Source of the DNA: Paenibacillus dendritiformis
GTDB lineage: Bacteria > Bacillota > Bacilli > Paenibacillales > Paenibacillaceae
Direction of reading: 5' to 3'
Length of the DNA: 64,000 nt
Assembly: GCF_015845845.1 (NCBI RefSeq)
Contig: NZ_LDIG01000247.1
Span: forward strand, 1 to 64,000
The notes under the pieces are model-generated. The model saw only the letters and a program-made list of their open reading frames with translations, did no database searches and had not been told where the DNA came from. The position numbers and the translations under genes are program-made. Positions 25,570 through 37,056 of the stretch are shown here, one piece after another; position 1 is the first letter of the stretch, and each line of letters begins with the position of its first letter.

Positions 25570-26718
25570 CTACTTTTCAGTTCCGGCCAGCACCTCGTAC
25601 CAGATGCCCCGCTTGCTGTACAAGGTCTCGCGGACATGCCTCCAGCCGCCCATGTCTTCGATGCCGAACAATCCCGCCGGCTCGGGATAGCGGTCCGCCG
25701 TCTCCGCTCGCACGGTCGGAGCGACAGGACGGAACCCGGCCTCCGCCAACAGACGCTGGGCCTTCGGCTCCCGCAAGTAGTCCACGAACGCTTGGGCGAG
25801 GTCTGTCGTGCCATGCTTTTCCGCATAACGCTCGACGACGACGACAGGGTTGTCGATGTGAATCGTCCGCTCCGGCCGAACCAGCTCGTACGGTACGCCC
25901 GCCTGCATACGGGACAGAATTTCGTTCTCGTAGGTGACGATGACATCGCCTACGCCGTATTCGAAGGCGGCCATCGACGCCCGGCCGCTTTTGTCCATCG
26001 AGATGACATTCCGGTGAACGCTCATCAGCAGTTCCTTCGCCCGGCGCGGACCGTCCTCTCCCCGCTCCTTCGCCTCCAGAAGGCCCGCTCCGTAGATCGC
26101 GTTAATATCCCATTGGGCGCCGCCCGATGTCTTCGGATTCGGGTAGAGGACTTGAACGCCCGGCTTGGTCAGATCGCTCCAGTCGCGAATCCGATGCGGG
26201 TTCCCTTCCCGCGTTCCGAGCACGACGATGGAGCCGGTGACCATGCCTCCATAAGCGTCCCGCGCTTGCCAATCGGACGGCACAAGTCCGGCCTGTACGA
26301 GCTTATCGACATCGCCCTCCATCGAGAAGAGCGCGACATCCGCCTCCAGGCCGCCGGCAATCGATCGCGCTTGCGTCCCCGAGGCCTCGTAGGATTCCTG
26401 GAACACGACTTGCTGCCCGGTCTTCGCCTTCCAATCGGCCGCGAATTCAGGCAGTATCCGCTGCATCACGTCCTTCACGACGGAATAGGCGCCAATGACA
26501 AGCGTTACGCTATCTTGACCGGACGCCCCCGGCGAAGGAGAGACGGATGCCTCCCCGGAGGGGGACTGCCGAGGGACAGATACGGCCGTTGTTGTCTCGT
26601 CCTGCCTCCCCTCCTGCACAGAGGCATCCCGAACGCCTGGACTGCAGCCGAACAAGAGGATAAAGATGATAACTGTCGCAATAAAGCCGGATAGGCCGCG
26701 TGATTCGTCCCTGTCCAT
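25570..26718 (-). CDS. sbp: Sulfate/thiosulfate-binding lipoprotein
   Basis: This extracytoplasmic receptor delivers sulfate to the CysTWA transporter. The 382 residues begin with a membrane segment and a lipobox-like LLFGCSPG. A Ser/Pro-rich linker of about 45 residues follows, then the binding domain (LVIGAYSVVKDVMQRILPEF, QESYEASGTQARSIAGGLEA, DVALFSMEGDVDKLV, DWSDLTKPGVQVLYPNPKTS, GGAQWDINAIYGAGL). This is the family pattern of Sbp/CysP. The start has AGGAGG upstream. It is the last gene of cysT-cysW-cysA-sbp, 16 bases after cysA. Confidence 0.9.
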   Translation of the reverse strand: MDRDESRGLSGFIATVIIFILLFGCSPGVRDASVQEGRQDETTTAVSVPRQSPSGEASVSPSPGASGQDSVTLVIGAYSVVKDVMQRILPEFAADWKAKTGQQVVFQESYEASGTQARSIAGGLEADVALFSMEGDVDKLVQAGLVPSDWQARDAYGGMVTGSIVVLGTREGNPHRIRDWSDLTKPGVQVLYPNPKTSGGAQWDINAIYGAGLLEAKERGEDGPRRAKELLMSVHRNVISMDKSGRASMAAFEYGVGDVIVTYENEILSRMQAGVPYELVRPERTIHIDNPVVVVERYAEKHGTTDLAQAFVDYLREPKAQRLLAEAGFRPVAPTVRAETADRYPEPAGLFGIEDMGGWRHVRETLYSKRGIWYEVLAGTEK

Positions 26719-26734
26719 CTTGCCCCTCCTCCGT

Positions 26735-27805
26735 TCAGCCCGTAATGTGAACAGGCATCGGCTCCGTTTTCAATCGGTTTTCGACCACCCAGCTCTCGTC
26801 TCCCTCGAACATATAGATGCGATGGATCAGAACCTGGACCTGCTCGCCTGCCTGAAGCTGCGGTCTTTCCAGGGAACGGTACGTCTTCATCACCAGATCG
26901 CCCACCTGTACCTCTACCATCCATTCGCTGCCCCGGAAATGGACCGCCTTGACCCGTCCGGACTCGCTCGCGGACGCCAGCCTTACCTCGCCTTCCCTCC
27001 CGACCTCGATATATTCCGGCCGAATGAGGGCTCTCATCTCTTCCCCGACATCCAGCATCTCAAATCCTTTCAAGGCATAAATATCGTGCAAAATGGTCGA
27101 TTCCCCAATGAATTCCGCTACAAAAGGCGTCTCCGGCATTTTGTAAATTTCCCATGGCGTCCCTTTTTGCTCGACGCGGCCTTGGTTGATGATCATAATC
27201 TCGTCCGCCACCTCAATCGCCTCATCCTGGTCATGCGTCACGAAGATCGAGGTAATGCCTACGCGCTCGATTAACTCCCGCAGCCAGCTTCGCAGCTCCT
27301 GGCGAATCTTCGCGTCAATGGCCGCGAACGGCTCGTCGAGGAGCAGCAGTTGCGGCTCCGGGGCCAGGGCCCGGGCGAACGCCACCCGCTGCCGCTGCCC
27401 GCCGGACAACTGATGCGGATACCTCCGTTCCACGCCGGACAGTCCGGTCAGCTCCAAAAGCTCGGCTACGCGTTCGCGAATCCGCGGCTTCGGCCATTTC
27501 TGAATATGCAGACCGAATGCGATGTTGTCATAGACATTCATATGCTTGAATAGCGCATAGTTCTGGAACACGAAGCCGATGCCCCGCTGCTGGGGCGGCA
27601 CATCATTGACGACGGTGCCCCGGAACAATATCTCGCCTTGGTCCGGATGTTCCAGCCCGGCCAGCATCCGCAGCACCGATGTTTTCCCGCCGCCGCTCGG
27701 CCCGAGCAGGCCGATGAGCTGGCCGGCTTCGACGGAGAAGCTAACATCCCGCACGGCGTGATAGCCGCCGAACCATTTATTTAACTGGCGAACCTCGATA
27801 TGCAT
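26735..27805 (-). CDS. cysA: Sulfate/thiosulfate ABC transporter ATPase CysA
   Basis: The 356-residue ATPase has Walker A LGPSGGGKTSVLR, Q-loop VFQNYALFKHMNVYDNIAFG, signature LSGGQRQRVAFARAL, Walker B LLLLDEPFAAIDA and H-loop FVTHDQDEAIEVAD. A C-terminal TOBE-type domain follows (RALIRPEYIEV onward). The start at 27805 overlaps the cysW stop region; AAAGGAG lies 9 bases ahead. The longer frame to 27931 is a read-through of the cysW sequence in another frame. Confidence 0.93.
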   Translation of the reverse strand: MHIEVRQLNKWFGGYHAVRDVSFSVEAGQLIGLLGPSGGGKTSVLRMLAGLEHPDQGEILFRGTVVNDVPPQQRGIGFVFQNYALFKHMNVYDNIAFGLHIQKWPKPRIRERVAELLELTGLSGVERRYPHQLSGGQRQRVAFARALAPEPQLLLLDEPFAAIDAKIRQELRSWLRELIERVGITSIFVTHDQDEAIEVADEIMIINQGRVEQKGTPWEIYKMPETPFVAEFIGESTILHDIYALKGFEMLDVGEEMRALIRPEYIEVGREGEVRLASASESGRVKAVHFRGSEWMVEVQVGDLVMKTYRSLERPQLQAGEQVQVLIHRIYMFEGDESWVVENRLKTEPMPVHITG

Positions 27806-27806
27806 G

Positions 27807-28679
27807 TCAATCGACTCCTTTGTGCCCTTTATGCTTTTTCGCCCATTCCATAAGCAAAAGCAGTACGACCGATACGCATGCCAACACCAGCGCGAGGCTG
27901 CCGGCCGAACCGATATTGAAATTCTCCACATCCTGATAGACCAGTGTCGTCGCCGTCTGGGTCTTATTCATGATATTGCCGGATACGACCAGGACGGCCC
28001 CGAATTCGCCGAGCGAACGGGCGACCGTAAGCACGACCCCGTACGTGACCGCCCACTGGATGGACGGCCAAGTGACCTTCCAGAAAATCGTCCAATCGTA
28101 CGCGCCCAGTGTCGAAGCCGCCTCTTCCTGCTGTGTGCCGAGTTCCTGCAGCACGGGGGCCACTTCCCTGACCATCATCGGGAACGTCACGAACAAGGTC
28201 GCGAGCACCATGCCGGGGAAAGCATAGACGACAGGCATGCCCAACCCGGCAAACAGGGCGCCAAGCACGGTGTTCGGCCCGAGCAGCAGCACGATCATGA
28301 AGCCGCCGATGACCGGCGATACGGCGAACGGAAGATCGACGATGCTGTTCAACAGCCGCTGGGCCCGCTTGCCCAGCCAGCGCCCGCGAACGAGAAGCAG
28401 GGCGAACAGAACGCCGAATATCGTGTTGAGTATCGTCACGACGATGACGACGGCTCCGGTCATGCCCAGCGCGTGCAGCGCCTCCGGCCGGGTGAGGGAG
28501 GCAGCGAAGGAGGAGAACCCGCCGCGGAACGCTTCGGCTCCGATCTGGGCCAATGGAGCCAGCAGCAGGAGCACAAAGACGGCATACGTCATCCCGATGA
28601 AGGCGGCTCGCGTTTTGGACGACCTCGCCGTTCTCGAATGCCGGGAAGATACGGTGAGGGATGCGGATTGCTCTGTCAT
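27807..28679 (-). CDS. cysW: Sulfate ABC transporter permease CysW
   Basis: The 290-residue inner-membrane permease has about six helices and the coupling (EAA) motif LQELGTQQEEAASTLGAYDW. DLPFAVSPVIGGFMIVLLLG and RSLGEFGAVLVVSGNIMNKT are typical of the CysW branch. The start has GGAGGG 7 bases upstream. It overlaps cysT upstream by 4 bases and cysA downstream, so translation is probably coupled. Confidence 0.93.
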   Translation of the reverse strand: MTEQSASLTVSSRHSRTARSSKTRAAFIGMTYAVFVLLLLAPLAQIGAEAFRGGFSSFAASLTRPEALHALGMTGAVVIVVTILNTIFGVLFALLLVRGRWLGKRAQRLLNSIVDLPFAVSPVIGGFMIVLLLGPNTVLGALFAGLGMPVVYAFPGMVLATLFVTFPMMVREVAPVLQELGTQQEEAASTLGAYDWTIFWKVTWPSIQWAVTYGVVLTVARSLGEFGAVLVVSGNIMNKTQTATTLVYQDVENFNIGSAGSLALVLACVSVVLLLLMEWAKKHKGHKGVD

Positions 28680-29491
28680 GACGGTACCCTCCGCGACTGC
28701 AGCATGCCGACCAGCCAGAGAATCAGGAACGAGATCGTGAGCAGCAGCACCGAGACGACGGCGGCTCCTTGGGGATTGTCGCTCTCGATCTCCCCGAAAA
28801 TGTACACCGACGCAACGAGCGTTTTGCCCGGGATATTCCCTGCGACGAGCACGACAGCCCCGAATTCGGCCATCGCCCGGGAGAAGGCGAGCATCGAGCC
28901 GCTGAGGATCCCCGGAAGCATCTGCGGCAGCAGTACGCGCAGGAAGGTCCGCAGCCGGGACGCGCCGAGCGTGTAGGACGCTTCCTCCTCGGAGCGATCC
29001 GCCTCTTCGAGCAGCGGCTGCACCGCCCGGATAACGAAAGGGAAAGTGACAAAGACCATCGAGACGACAATCGCCGGCTCGGCAAGCACAAGGCGCCAGC
29101 CGACGGCTTCGGCCGCCTGGCCCGCCAGGCTCCCGGGACCGAGCAGAAGCAGAATCATCAGCCCGCCCACCGCGGTCGGCAGCGCAAACGGAAGATCAAC
29201 GAGGCTGTTCAACCATGCTCTTCCGGCAAACCGGTACCGATGAAGCACCCAGGCTGTCATCGTGCCGATGATCATATTGATTGCGGTGGCGATTAGCGCC
29301 AGCCGGAACGTCAATGCAACGGCATGCCAGGCAAGCGGCTCGGCGATGCTTTCCCGGAATGCCTGCCAGCCTCCGCTGAACGATTGCACGTAGATTCCGC
29401 CGATCGGCAGCACAATGAGCAGAACAACATATAACAGCAATGTCGAGCGGAAACCCCAGATTGCGCCTTTGTGCCGCAGAACACCATTCAC
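28676..29491 (-). CDS. cysT: Sulfate ABC transporter permease CysT
   Basis: This is the partner permease of CysW, 271 residues. It has VDLPFALPTAVGGLMILLLL, the EAA-type stretch LLEEADRSEEEASYTLGASR, and RAMAEFGAVVLVAGNIPGKT. The start is a GTG at 29491 with AGGAGGAG 6 bases upstream. It is the first gene of the sulfate operon; its promoter region lies in 29492-29640. Confidence 0.93.
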   Translation of the reverse strand: MNGVLRHKGAIWGFRSTLLLYVVLLIVLPIGGIYVQSFSGGWQAFRESIAEPLAWHAVALTFRLALIATAINMIIGTMTAWVLHRYRFAGRAWLNSLVDLPFALPTAVGGLMILLLLGPGSLAGQAAEAVGWRLVLAEPAIVVSMVFVTFPFVIRAVQPLLEEADRSEEEASYTLGASRLRTFLRVLLPQMLPGILSGSMLAFSRAMAEFGAVVLVAGNIPGKTLVASVYIFGEIESDNPQGAAVVSVLLLTISFLILWLVGMLQSRRVPS

Positions 29492-29850
29492 CCCAGACTC
29501 CTCCTATCTGCAACAAATATAACATTAATCCTACTTGTTTACTTGGTGTTTATTGTGATTACAATACCAAAAACTAGAACAAAACGTCAATACCTAACTG
29601 ATTCTTATGCAACTTATTCGAAATGCTTATGATAGGTGATTACCCAGTGCTTGGATTTTTGCGAAGGGTGGTAATCTTGGGGCGAATGCTTCGGGCAGGA
29701 AGGGAAAGAGCGGAAACGTGCTTCGAAGGCGAAGGCAGCAGAATCGGAGGGGAAGACATAAGATTTCGAAGGGAAATGACGGGCCATGGAAAGCCGCGTT
29801 TATCCCGTGTTTGGATGGAAGCGGAGCGCAAGCGCATGCGGGCGCAGATC
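29492..29850. other. Intergenic region between TetR gene and cys operon
   Basis: Holds the AT-rich upstream region of cysT (to about 29640). I could not fix a promoter there or an S-box/T-box riboswitch. A plus-strand open frame (29623-29967) covers the rest but has no family resemblance and runs over the TetR terminator, so it is not called. Confidence 0.4.
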
Positions 29851-29888
29851 AAAACAGGGCAGCCGCGGCAAGATGACGGGCTGCCCTG
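29851..29888 (-). terminator. Terminator of the TetR gene
   Basis: On the minus strand CAGGGCAGCC pairs with GGCTGCCCTG, followed by TTTTGATC, about 40 bases after the TetR stop. Confidence 0.75.
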
Positions 29889-29928
29889 CCTGTCGGATGA
29901 GCAGGGTATATCCGGGGAAAGGCAGGAA

Positions 29929-30531
29929 CTACGCCGATTGCGCCGCATCCAATACCCTTCGGTATAAAAAACGGATATGGGCCAGGGCAGCCGGTTTGAT
30001 CTCTTCATAGGTGACTTGATCTTGAATATAGAAGGAGATGAACCCGTGCATTGCCAAAAATAAACTAAGCGGAATATGATGACGCTCTTGCTCCGAATGG
30101 GCATTGCCTGACATGGACTGCCTGACGATGGTCGAGAACATCTCCAGGCAGCGGCCCTGCTCTGTGCGAGCATAGGCGAGCAATTCCTCATCCCGCGTCA
30201 TGAACATAATCTCGTAATGGTGGGGATGTTCCAGACCGAACCGGACGAACTCCAGCATGACTTGCTCCATCTTGGACAATCCTTCGGAAGGAGCCTGGTT
30301 GAGAACACGTTCGAACAGCCGTTCGAGCCGATTGAAATCTTCCCGGACAAGCGCATAGAACAGTTCGGCTTTATCTTTGAAATGATAGTAGAGCGAACCG
30401 TGGCTGTACCCCAGATGCTGGCCGATGCTTCGCATGGAGATAGCCCGGTACCCTTTGGTTACGAACAAGTGGCGCGCCACTTCCAAGATTCGCTCTCGCG
30501 ACAATTCTTGATCCACTGCTTTTCTCGGCAT
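29929..30531 (-). CDS. TetR-family transcription regulator
   Basis: The 200-residue protein has an N-terminal TetR helix-turn-helix (SRERILEVARHLFVTKGYRA, then SIGQHLGYSHGSLYYHFKDK). The C-terminal ligand/dimer domain is less conserved. AAGGAG precedes the ATG by 10 bases. It follows the YigZ gene by 14 bases on the same strand, so the two may be cotranscribed. Target and ligand are unknown. Confidence 0.92.
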   Translation of the reverse strand: MPRKAVDQELSRERILEVARHLFVTKGYRAISMRSIGQHLGYSHGSLYYHFKDKAELFYALVREDFNRLERLFERVLNQAPSEGLSKMEQVMLEFVRFGLEHPHHYEIMFMTRDEELLAYARTEQGRCLEMFSTIVRQSMSGNAHSEQERHHIPLSLFLAMHGFISFYIQDQVTYEEIKPAALAHIRFLYRRVLDAAQSA

Positions 30532-30545
30532 AGCGGTTGTTCTCC

Positions 30546-31199
30546 TTATTCCCCTTCAATGTAATAAGCAGGATCTCCCTTCCGAATCACGGCCTGCCCT
30601 TGCGTCAGATCCGTGATCCATGCGACAAACCGGTCGGCGTCCGACGCCACGGGCAAGCACGTCAAGGTCACCTTGTCGGTAAATTGCGTCTCTCCCATCC
30701 TTGTCTCTCTATTGCGCAATTCATTTTCCAACTTGCCTAGCCATGTGTAATCAATGTCAACGAACACTTCTTGATGCAGCACTTTCTCAATGGCCTCCGC
30801 CGCTTCGATAGCGGCTACGGCCCCATCGGTGTAGGCCCGAATGAGCCCCCCGGCTCCGAGCAGAATTCCGCCGAAATACCGGGTTACGACAATCGCCGTA
30901 TTTTTCAGCCCTTGGTTGCGAATGACCTCCAGAATCGGCTTGCCGGCCGTTCCGCTGGGTTCGCCGTCATCCGACGCCTTCTGAATCTCGTCGCGCTCGC
31001 CTATCATATAGGCCGAGCAGTTGTGCGTGGCATTCCAATGTTTACGCTTAATTTCCTCTATAAATGCAATTGCCTCTTCCTCGGTCTCGACCGGGCGGCC
31101 GTAACCGATAAAGCGGGACTTTTTGATGACAATCTCCTTGCTCCCGAATTGACGCACCGTCTTGAAACGTTCTAACAGGGGTATCACCTCTCCATGCAT
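30546..31199 (-). CDS. yigZ: YigZ/IMPACT-family protein (UPF0029)
   Basis: Matches the bacterial YigZ/YvyE family: EIVIKKSRFIGYGRPVETEE, HWNATHNCSAYMIG, QKASDDGEPSGTAGKPILEV, TAIVVTRYFGGILLGAGGLI, then RAYTDGA. A C-terminal DUF1949-like domain follows. The start is uncertain. The ATG at 31199 is given because it is canonical, but it lacks a ribosome site. A CTG at 31178 is preceded by GGAGAGGTGAT at ideal distance and would align with the Met of Bacillus YvyE as I remember it. The molecular role is unknown; the eukaryotic relative IMPACT acts on translation control. Confidence 0.88.
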   Translation of the reverse strand: MHGEVIPLLERFKTVRQFGSKEIVIKKSRFIGYGRPVETEEEAIAFIEEIKRKHWNATHNCSAYMIGERDEIQKASDDGEPSGTAGKPILEVIRNQGLKNTAIVVTRYFGGILLGAGGLIRAYTDGAVAAIEAAEAIEKVLHQEVFVDIDYTWLGKLENELRNRETRMGETQFTDKVTLTCLPVASDADRFVAWITDLTQGQAVIRKGDPAYYIEGE

Positions 31200-31256
31200 G
31201 TTCAACAAGGCCCGGTATCCGCCCCTGTCAAACACCCTCTTCCATGAGTGCCAAGA

Positions 31257-31285
31257 AAGCAGTTCTCCCGTACGGAGAACTGCTT
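31257..31285 (-). terminator. Terminator of pgi
   Basis: On the minus strand AAGCAGTTCTCC pairs with GGAGAACTGCTT over a short loop, then TCTTGG. It lies 44 bases after the pgi stop. Confidence 0.65.
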
Positions 31286-31328
31286 CCCGGCTTATCGCTT
31301 ATCTTCGATGTATGGGCGGCCGACCCGA

Positions 31329-32684
31329 TTAGCGGGACAGTCTCGCCTCCAGTTCAGCCTTCTCAGCCTCATAGCCTGGTTTTCCCAGCAAGGCGAACAT
31401 ATTTTTCTTATAGGCTTCCACGCCCGGCTGATCGAAAGGATTGACGCCGAGCAGGTAGCCGCTGATCCCGCATGCCTTTTCAAAGAAGTATACCAAATAG
31501 CCGAAGGAGTAAGGGGTCATGTCCGGAATCGTGACAATCAGATTCGGCACATTGCCATCCGTATGCGCAAGCATCGTTCCTTCGAACGCTTTTTTGTTGA
31601 CGAAATCCATCGTCTTGCCGGCCAGGAAGTTCAGCCCGTCCAGATCGTCCGGATCTTCCTGAATCGTCACTTGATGCGGCACTTCCGCCACTTGAATAAT
31701 CGTCTCGAACAGGTTGCGCGTTCCTTCTTGAATGAACTGGCCCATCGAGTGAAGATCAGTCGAGAAGTCGACCGCCGCCGGGTAGATGCCTTTATTGTCT
31801 TTGCCCTCGCTCTCTCCGTACAACTGCTTCCACCATTCCGATACATAGTGCAGAGACGGCTCATAGTTCACGAGAATCTCGATCGCCTTGCCTTTCCGGT
31901 ACAGCGCGTTGCGGACAGCCGCATACTGATAGCTCTCGTTCTGCGCCACATCGGGATTGCTGTACGCTTCCGCCGCGGCTTGCGCCCCTTGCATCATCTC
32001 GTCGATATTGATGCCGGCCACCGCGATTGGCAGCAAGCCTACCGCCGTCAACACCGAATATCTTCCGCCCACGTCGTCCGGAATGACGAACGTCTCGTAG
32101 CCTTCCTCGGTCGCCAGCTTTTTCAGCGCGCCCTTCTCGCGGTCCGTCGTCGCAAAGATGCGCTTCTTCGCTTCTTCCTTGCCGTATTTTTTCTCCAGCG
32201 CCTCGCGGAAAATGCGGAACGCAATCGCCGGCTCCGTCGTGGTGCCGGATTTGGAGATGACATTGACGGAGAAATCCTTGCCCTCGATCAGTTCCATGAG
32301 ATGGGCGATATACGTCGAGCTGATGTTGTTCCCCGCAAAATAAATCTCCGGCGTCTTGCGCTTGTCCTTCGGCAGCATGTTGTAGAAGGAATGTCCCAGC
32401 ATCTCGATGGCTGCGCGCGCTCCCAGATAAGAGCCCCCGATGCCGATGACGATCAGCACGTCGGAGTTGGATTGAATCCGGGCCGCCGCTTCCTTGATGC
32501 GCGCGAATTCTTCCTTGTCATATTGGGAAGGGAGATCGATCCAGCCCAGGTAATCCGAACCGGCTCCGCTTTTATTATGTAGCTGCTCATGCGCCAGGCG
32601 AATGGGTTCTTTGAAGTAATCAATTTCATGCTGACTTACGAACGTCAACGCCTTGCTGTAATCAAAGTGCACTTTTTTGGTCAT
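31329..32684 (-). CDS. pgi: Glucose-6-phosphate isomerase
   Basis: Interconverts glucose 6-phosphate and fructose 6-phosphate. The 451-residue length is that of the short Firmicute type. Motifs are [60 protein letters not shown], and near the end [20 protein letters not shown] then [19 protein letters not shown], with the catalytic Lys of the family. The start at 32684 has GAGGAGGGTG upstream; the frame is open to 32720 without a site. It stands alone as a monocistronic gene. Confidence 0.95.
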   Translation of the reverse strand: MTKKVHFDYSKALTFVSQHEIDYFKEPIRLAHEQLHNKSGAGSDYLGWIDLPSQYDKEEFARIKEAAARIQSNSDVLIVIGIGGSYLGARAAIEMLGHSFYNMLPKDKRKTPEIYFAGNNISSTYIAHLMELIEGKDFSVNVISKSGTTTEPAIAFRIFREALEKKYGKEEAKKRIFATTDREKGALKKLATEEGYETFVIPDDVGGRYSVLTAVGLLPIAVAGINIDEMMQGAQAAAEAYSNPDVAQNESYQYAAVRNALYRKGKAIEILVNYEPSLHYVSEWWKQLYGESEGKDNKGIYPAAVDFSTDLHSMGQFIQEGTRNLFETIIQVAEVPHQVTIQEDPDDLDGLNFLAGKTMDFVNKKAFEGTMLAHTDGNVPNLIVTIPDMTPYSFGYLVYFFEKACGISGYLLGVNPFDQPGVEAYKKNMFALLGKPGYEAEKAELEARLSR

Positions 32685-32800
32685 CGTACACCCTCCTCGA
32701 GTATTGGTTGACTTTGCCACTTTAACCCGTGAAAATCAATATAGTCCTAGGATACTGGATTTCTCCTTGAAACACAAGGGAACGCCAGGAAATGAAAATG

Positions 32801-32828
32801 TTTACATGATAAAATTAATTACTATTAT
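32801..32828 (+). promoter_or_regulatory. Possible sigma-A promoter for the dehydrogenase gene
   Basis: TTTACA and TATTAT are 16 bases apart, about 100 bases upstream of the start at 32930, in an AT-rich patch. Confidence 0.4.
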
Positions 32829-32929
32829 ACCATGAAACGGGCGGCAACATACAGAAACGGGCGCGGACAAGAAGGTTGCTTTTCTATGTTACAATTGAGT
32901 CGAAGGACAAGACAACGTGAGAGGTGACG

Positions 32930-33826
32930 ATGCGAATGAAAGTAGCCGTATTGGGTTTAGGAACGATGGGAGCGCCGATGGCCGCCAATCTGATTCGCCA
33001 AGGCTTCGAGGTGACCGTATATAACCGTTCCGCCGGCAAAGCGGACGAGCTGGTGGCGATGGGCGCCCGTGCAGCGCAATCGCCGCGGGAAGCGGCCCTC
33101 GATCAGGATATCGTCTTGACGATGGTAAGCGACGACCATTCGATTGAAGCGGTTTATTATGGCGAGCAGGGCCTGCTTGAAAGCGTTCGCGAAGGCATGG
33201 TCGTGATTGATTCAAGCACCATCTCGCCTTCTCTGGTCAAGCGGGTGGCCGCGGATGTGGAAGCTCGCGGGGGAGCATTCCTCGACGCTCCGGTGACGGG
33301 AAGCAAGCCGGCCGCCATCGAGGGCACGCTCGTGTTCATGGTCGGCGGGCCGCAGGAGGCGCTCCACAAGGCGATGCCGGCATTCGAAGCGATGGGAAGC
33401 CGAATCGTCCATATGGGGCCGAATGGCAGCGGATCCATTACGAAGCTGGCGCATAACGCTATCGTCGGCATCAACAATGCGGCGCTCGCCGAAGGCTTCT
33501 CGATGGTGGCGCGCGCGGGCGTCGACCCGGCGGGATTTCTCGAAGTGGTGCGCAACGGCAGCGCCGGCAGCAAGGCGGCCGAGCTGAAGGGAGAGAAAAT
33601 TATCGAAGGCAACTTCGACAATCAATTCTCCTTGAAGCTGATGCTGAAGGATCTGAAGCTCGCATCCCGTCTCACCGAAGATATGCAATCCCCTTCCCCG
33701 ATGCTGGATGCGGCCAAGAGCCTGTTCCAGATGGGGCAGACGGCCGGCTATGGCGAAGAGGATCTGTGCGCCGTCGTGAAAATGTACGAGCAGTGGATCG
33801 GGCATCCGATCGGGAAAAACAAATAA
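32930..33826 (+). CDS. Beta-hydroxyacid dehydrogenase (3-hydroxyisobutyrate/tartronate-semialdehyde type)
   Basis: This is an NAD(P)-dependent oxidoreductase of about 298 residues. The Rossmann motif VAVLGLGTMGAPMAANLIRQ is followed by the substrate motif FLDAPVTGSKPAAIEGTLVF and the catalytic-lysine region SGSITKLAHNAIVGINNAAL. The order is that of HIBADH/GLYR family members. The start at 32930 follows GAGAGGTG by 5 bases; a GTG at 32924 lies inside that site. The exact substrate (3-hydroxyisobutyrate, tartronate or succinic semialdehyde) cannot be decided. Confidence 0.9.
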   Translation: MRMKVAVLGLGTMGAPMAANLIRQGFEVTVYNRSAGKADELVAMGARAAQSPREAALDQDIVLTMVSDDHSIEAVYYGEQGLLESVREGMVVIDSSTISPSLVKRVAADVEARGGAFLDAPVTGSKPAAIEGTLVFMVGGPQEALHKAMPAFEAMGSRIVHMGPNGSGSITKLAHNAIVGINNAALAEGFSMVARAGVDPAGFLEVVRNGSAGSKAAELKGEKIIEGNFDNQFSLKLMLKDLKLASRLTEDMQSPSPMLDAAKSLFQMGQTAGYGEEDLCAVVKMYEQWIGHPIGKNK

Positions 33827-33842
33827 ACGCCGAAAAATGACT

Positions 33843-33875
33843 AAGGGAGTGGGCGCATTTGCGCCGCACTCCCTT
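33843..33875. terminator. Hairpin between convergent genes
   Basis: AAGGGAGTG pairs with CACTCCCTT around an inner GCGC-rich stem, between the stops at 33826 (plus) and 33950 (minus). No long T tract. Confidence 0.55.
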
Positions 33876-33949
33876 CGTGCATTTCTCCCCATGATGGCCA
33901 CAGCATCGGTCTGCCGCTGGCCGGCTCGCATCCTGTGGCAGCAGCTCGC

Positions 33950-34891
33950 CTAGGCCTCCAGCTTGCGCGCGTCAGGCTTGGGCTCGCTTATTCTTCGCGC
34001 GAGCATGCCTCTTGACCGGGACCAAGAAAAAATAATGAGCGCGATCCAGATCAAGGCGAACGCGAGCAACTGCGACGCGTCGAACGGTTCATGGAACACG
34101 AACAATCCCAAGAGCAGCATGATCGTCGGCGCGATATATTGAAGAAAGCCGACCAGCGTAAAGGAGATGCGCTTCGTTCCGGCCGCGAATAAAAGCAGCG
34201 GAACCGCCGTCACCACGCCGGCGCCCATTAACAGCAGCACGGTCGATAAATGCTCTTCCGCCAGCGGAACCGCGCCTGAATTGAAAAAGAACAAGAAGAT
34301 AAGAGCAAACGGCGCCATGATGAAGGTTTCCAAGGTCAGCCCCGTCCAGGCGCCAACCGGAATCTTCTTTTTGATGAGCCCGTACAAGCCGAAGGTCGCC
34401 GCCAGCGTCAGCGCCGCCCAAGGAAAGGTGCCGAAATATACCGTCAGCCACAGCACGCCGGCCGCCGCGATAGCTACCGACAGCCATTCGGCCTTGCTCA
34501 AGCGCTCCTTCAGGAAGAAGGTCGCCAGAAATACATTGAACAGCGGGTTGATGTAATAGCCCAGACTTGCCTCGACGACATGATTGCTTTCGACCGCAAA
34601 AATATAGACGAGCCAATTAATGCTGATGAGCACGGAGGCGATGATGACGCCGGCCGCCTGCTTTTTGTGGCGGCAGATCGCTTTGATCTCGGCTGCGACA
34701 AGCTTCCACTTCCCCAGCAGGAGCAGGAGAAGGAGCATGAACACGAGCGACCATAGGATGCGATGCGCCAGCACCTCTCCGGCGGGAACCGTGCCCACCG
34801 CCTTCCAGTACAGAGGCAGAAAGCCCCAAATCAGATAAGACAGCCCGGCTGCCAGCACCCCCATCACATATTGGCTTTGCTTCTGTTCCAC
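33950..34891 (-). CDS. rarD: RarD-like EamA-family transporter
   Basis: The 313-residue protein with ten membrane segments belongs to the RarD branch: AAGLSYLIWGFLPLYWKAVG, VPAGEVLAHRILWSLVFML, NWLVYIFAVESNHVVEASLG then YYINPLFNVFLATFFLKERL, and GFLQYIAPTIMLLLGLFVFH. The start is a GTG at 34891 with AAAGGTGGAT upstream; the longer frame to 34987 has no site. The substrate is unknown; the name comes from chloramphenicol sensitivity phenotypes. Confidence 0.88.
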   Translation of the reverse strand: MEQKQSQYVMGVLAAGLSYLIWGFLPLYWKAVGTVPAGEVLAHRILWSLVFMLLLLLLLGKWKLVAAEIKAICRHKKQAAGVIIASVLISINWLVYIFAVESNHVVEASLGYYINPLFNVFLATFFLKERLSKAEWLSVAIAAAGVLWLTVYFGTFPWAALTLAATFGLYGLIKKKIPVGAWTGLTLETFIMAPFALIFLFFFNSGAVPLAEEHLSTVLLLMGAGVVTAVPLLLFAAGTKRISFTLVGFLQYIAPTIMLLLGLFVFHEPFDASQLLAFALIWIALIIFSWSRSRGMLARRISEPKPDARKLEA

Positions 34892-35037
34892 CCTAAATCC
34901 ACCTTTCTGTCTGCAACAAAGACCGCTGGCAAGGGACTGAGTCTGATGCTCAAATCCGTCCGCCAGCGGCCTGTAAGCTATTGTCATCCGGACAATGGCG
35001 CCGGATCACGGTTTATGTTATTGCCTAAAGCTTGATC

Positions 35038-37056
<2,019 letters not shown>

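Noticed and set aside
29492-29640. S-box or T-box riboswitch upstream of the sulfate operon
   Set aside because: No aptamer core or specifier-type hairpins and no terminator could be found in the short leader.
29623-29967. 114-residue plus-strand open frame between tetR and cysT
   Set aside because: Overlaps the TetR terminator and gene end, no homology signs, no ribosome site of note.
31248-32582. 444-residue plus-strand open frame
   Set aside because: Antisense to pgi; Arg/His-rich shadow without start signal.
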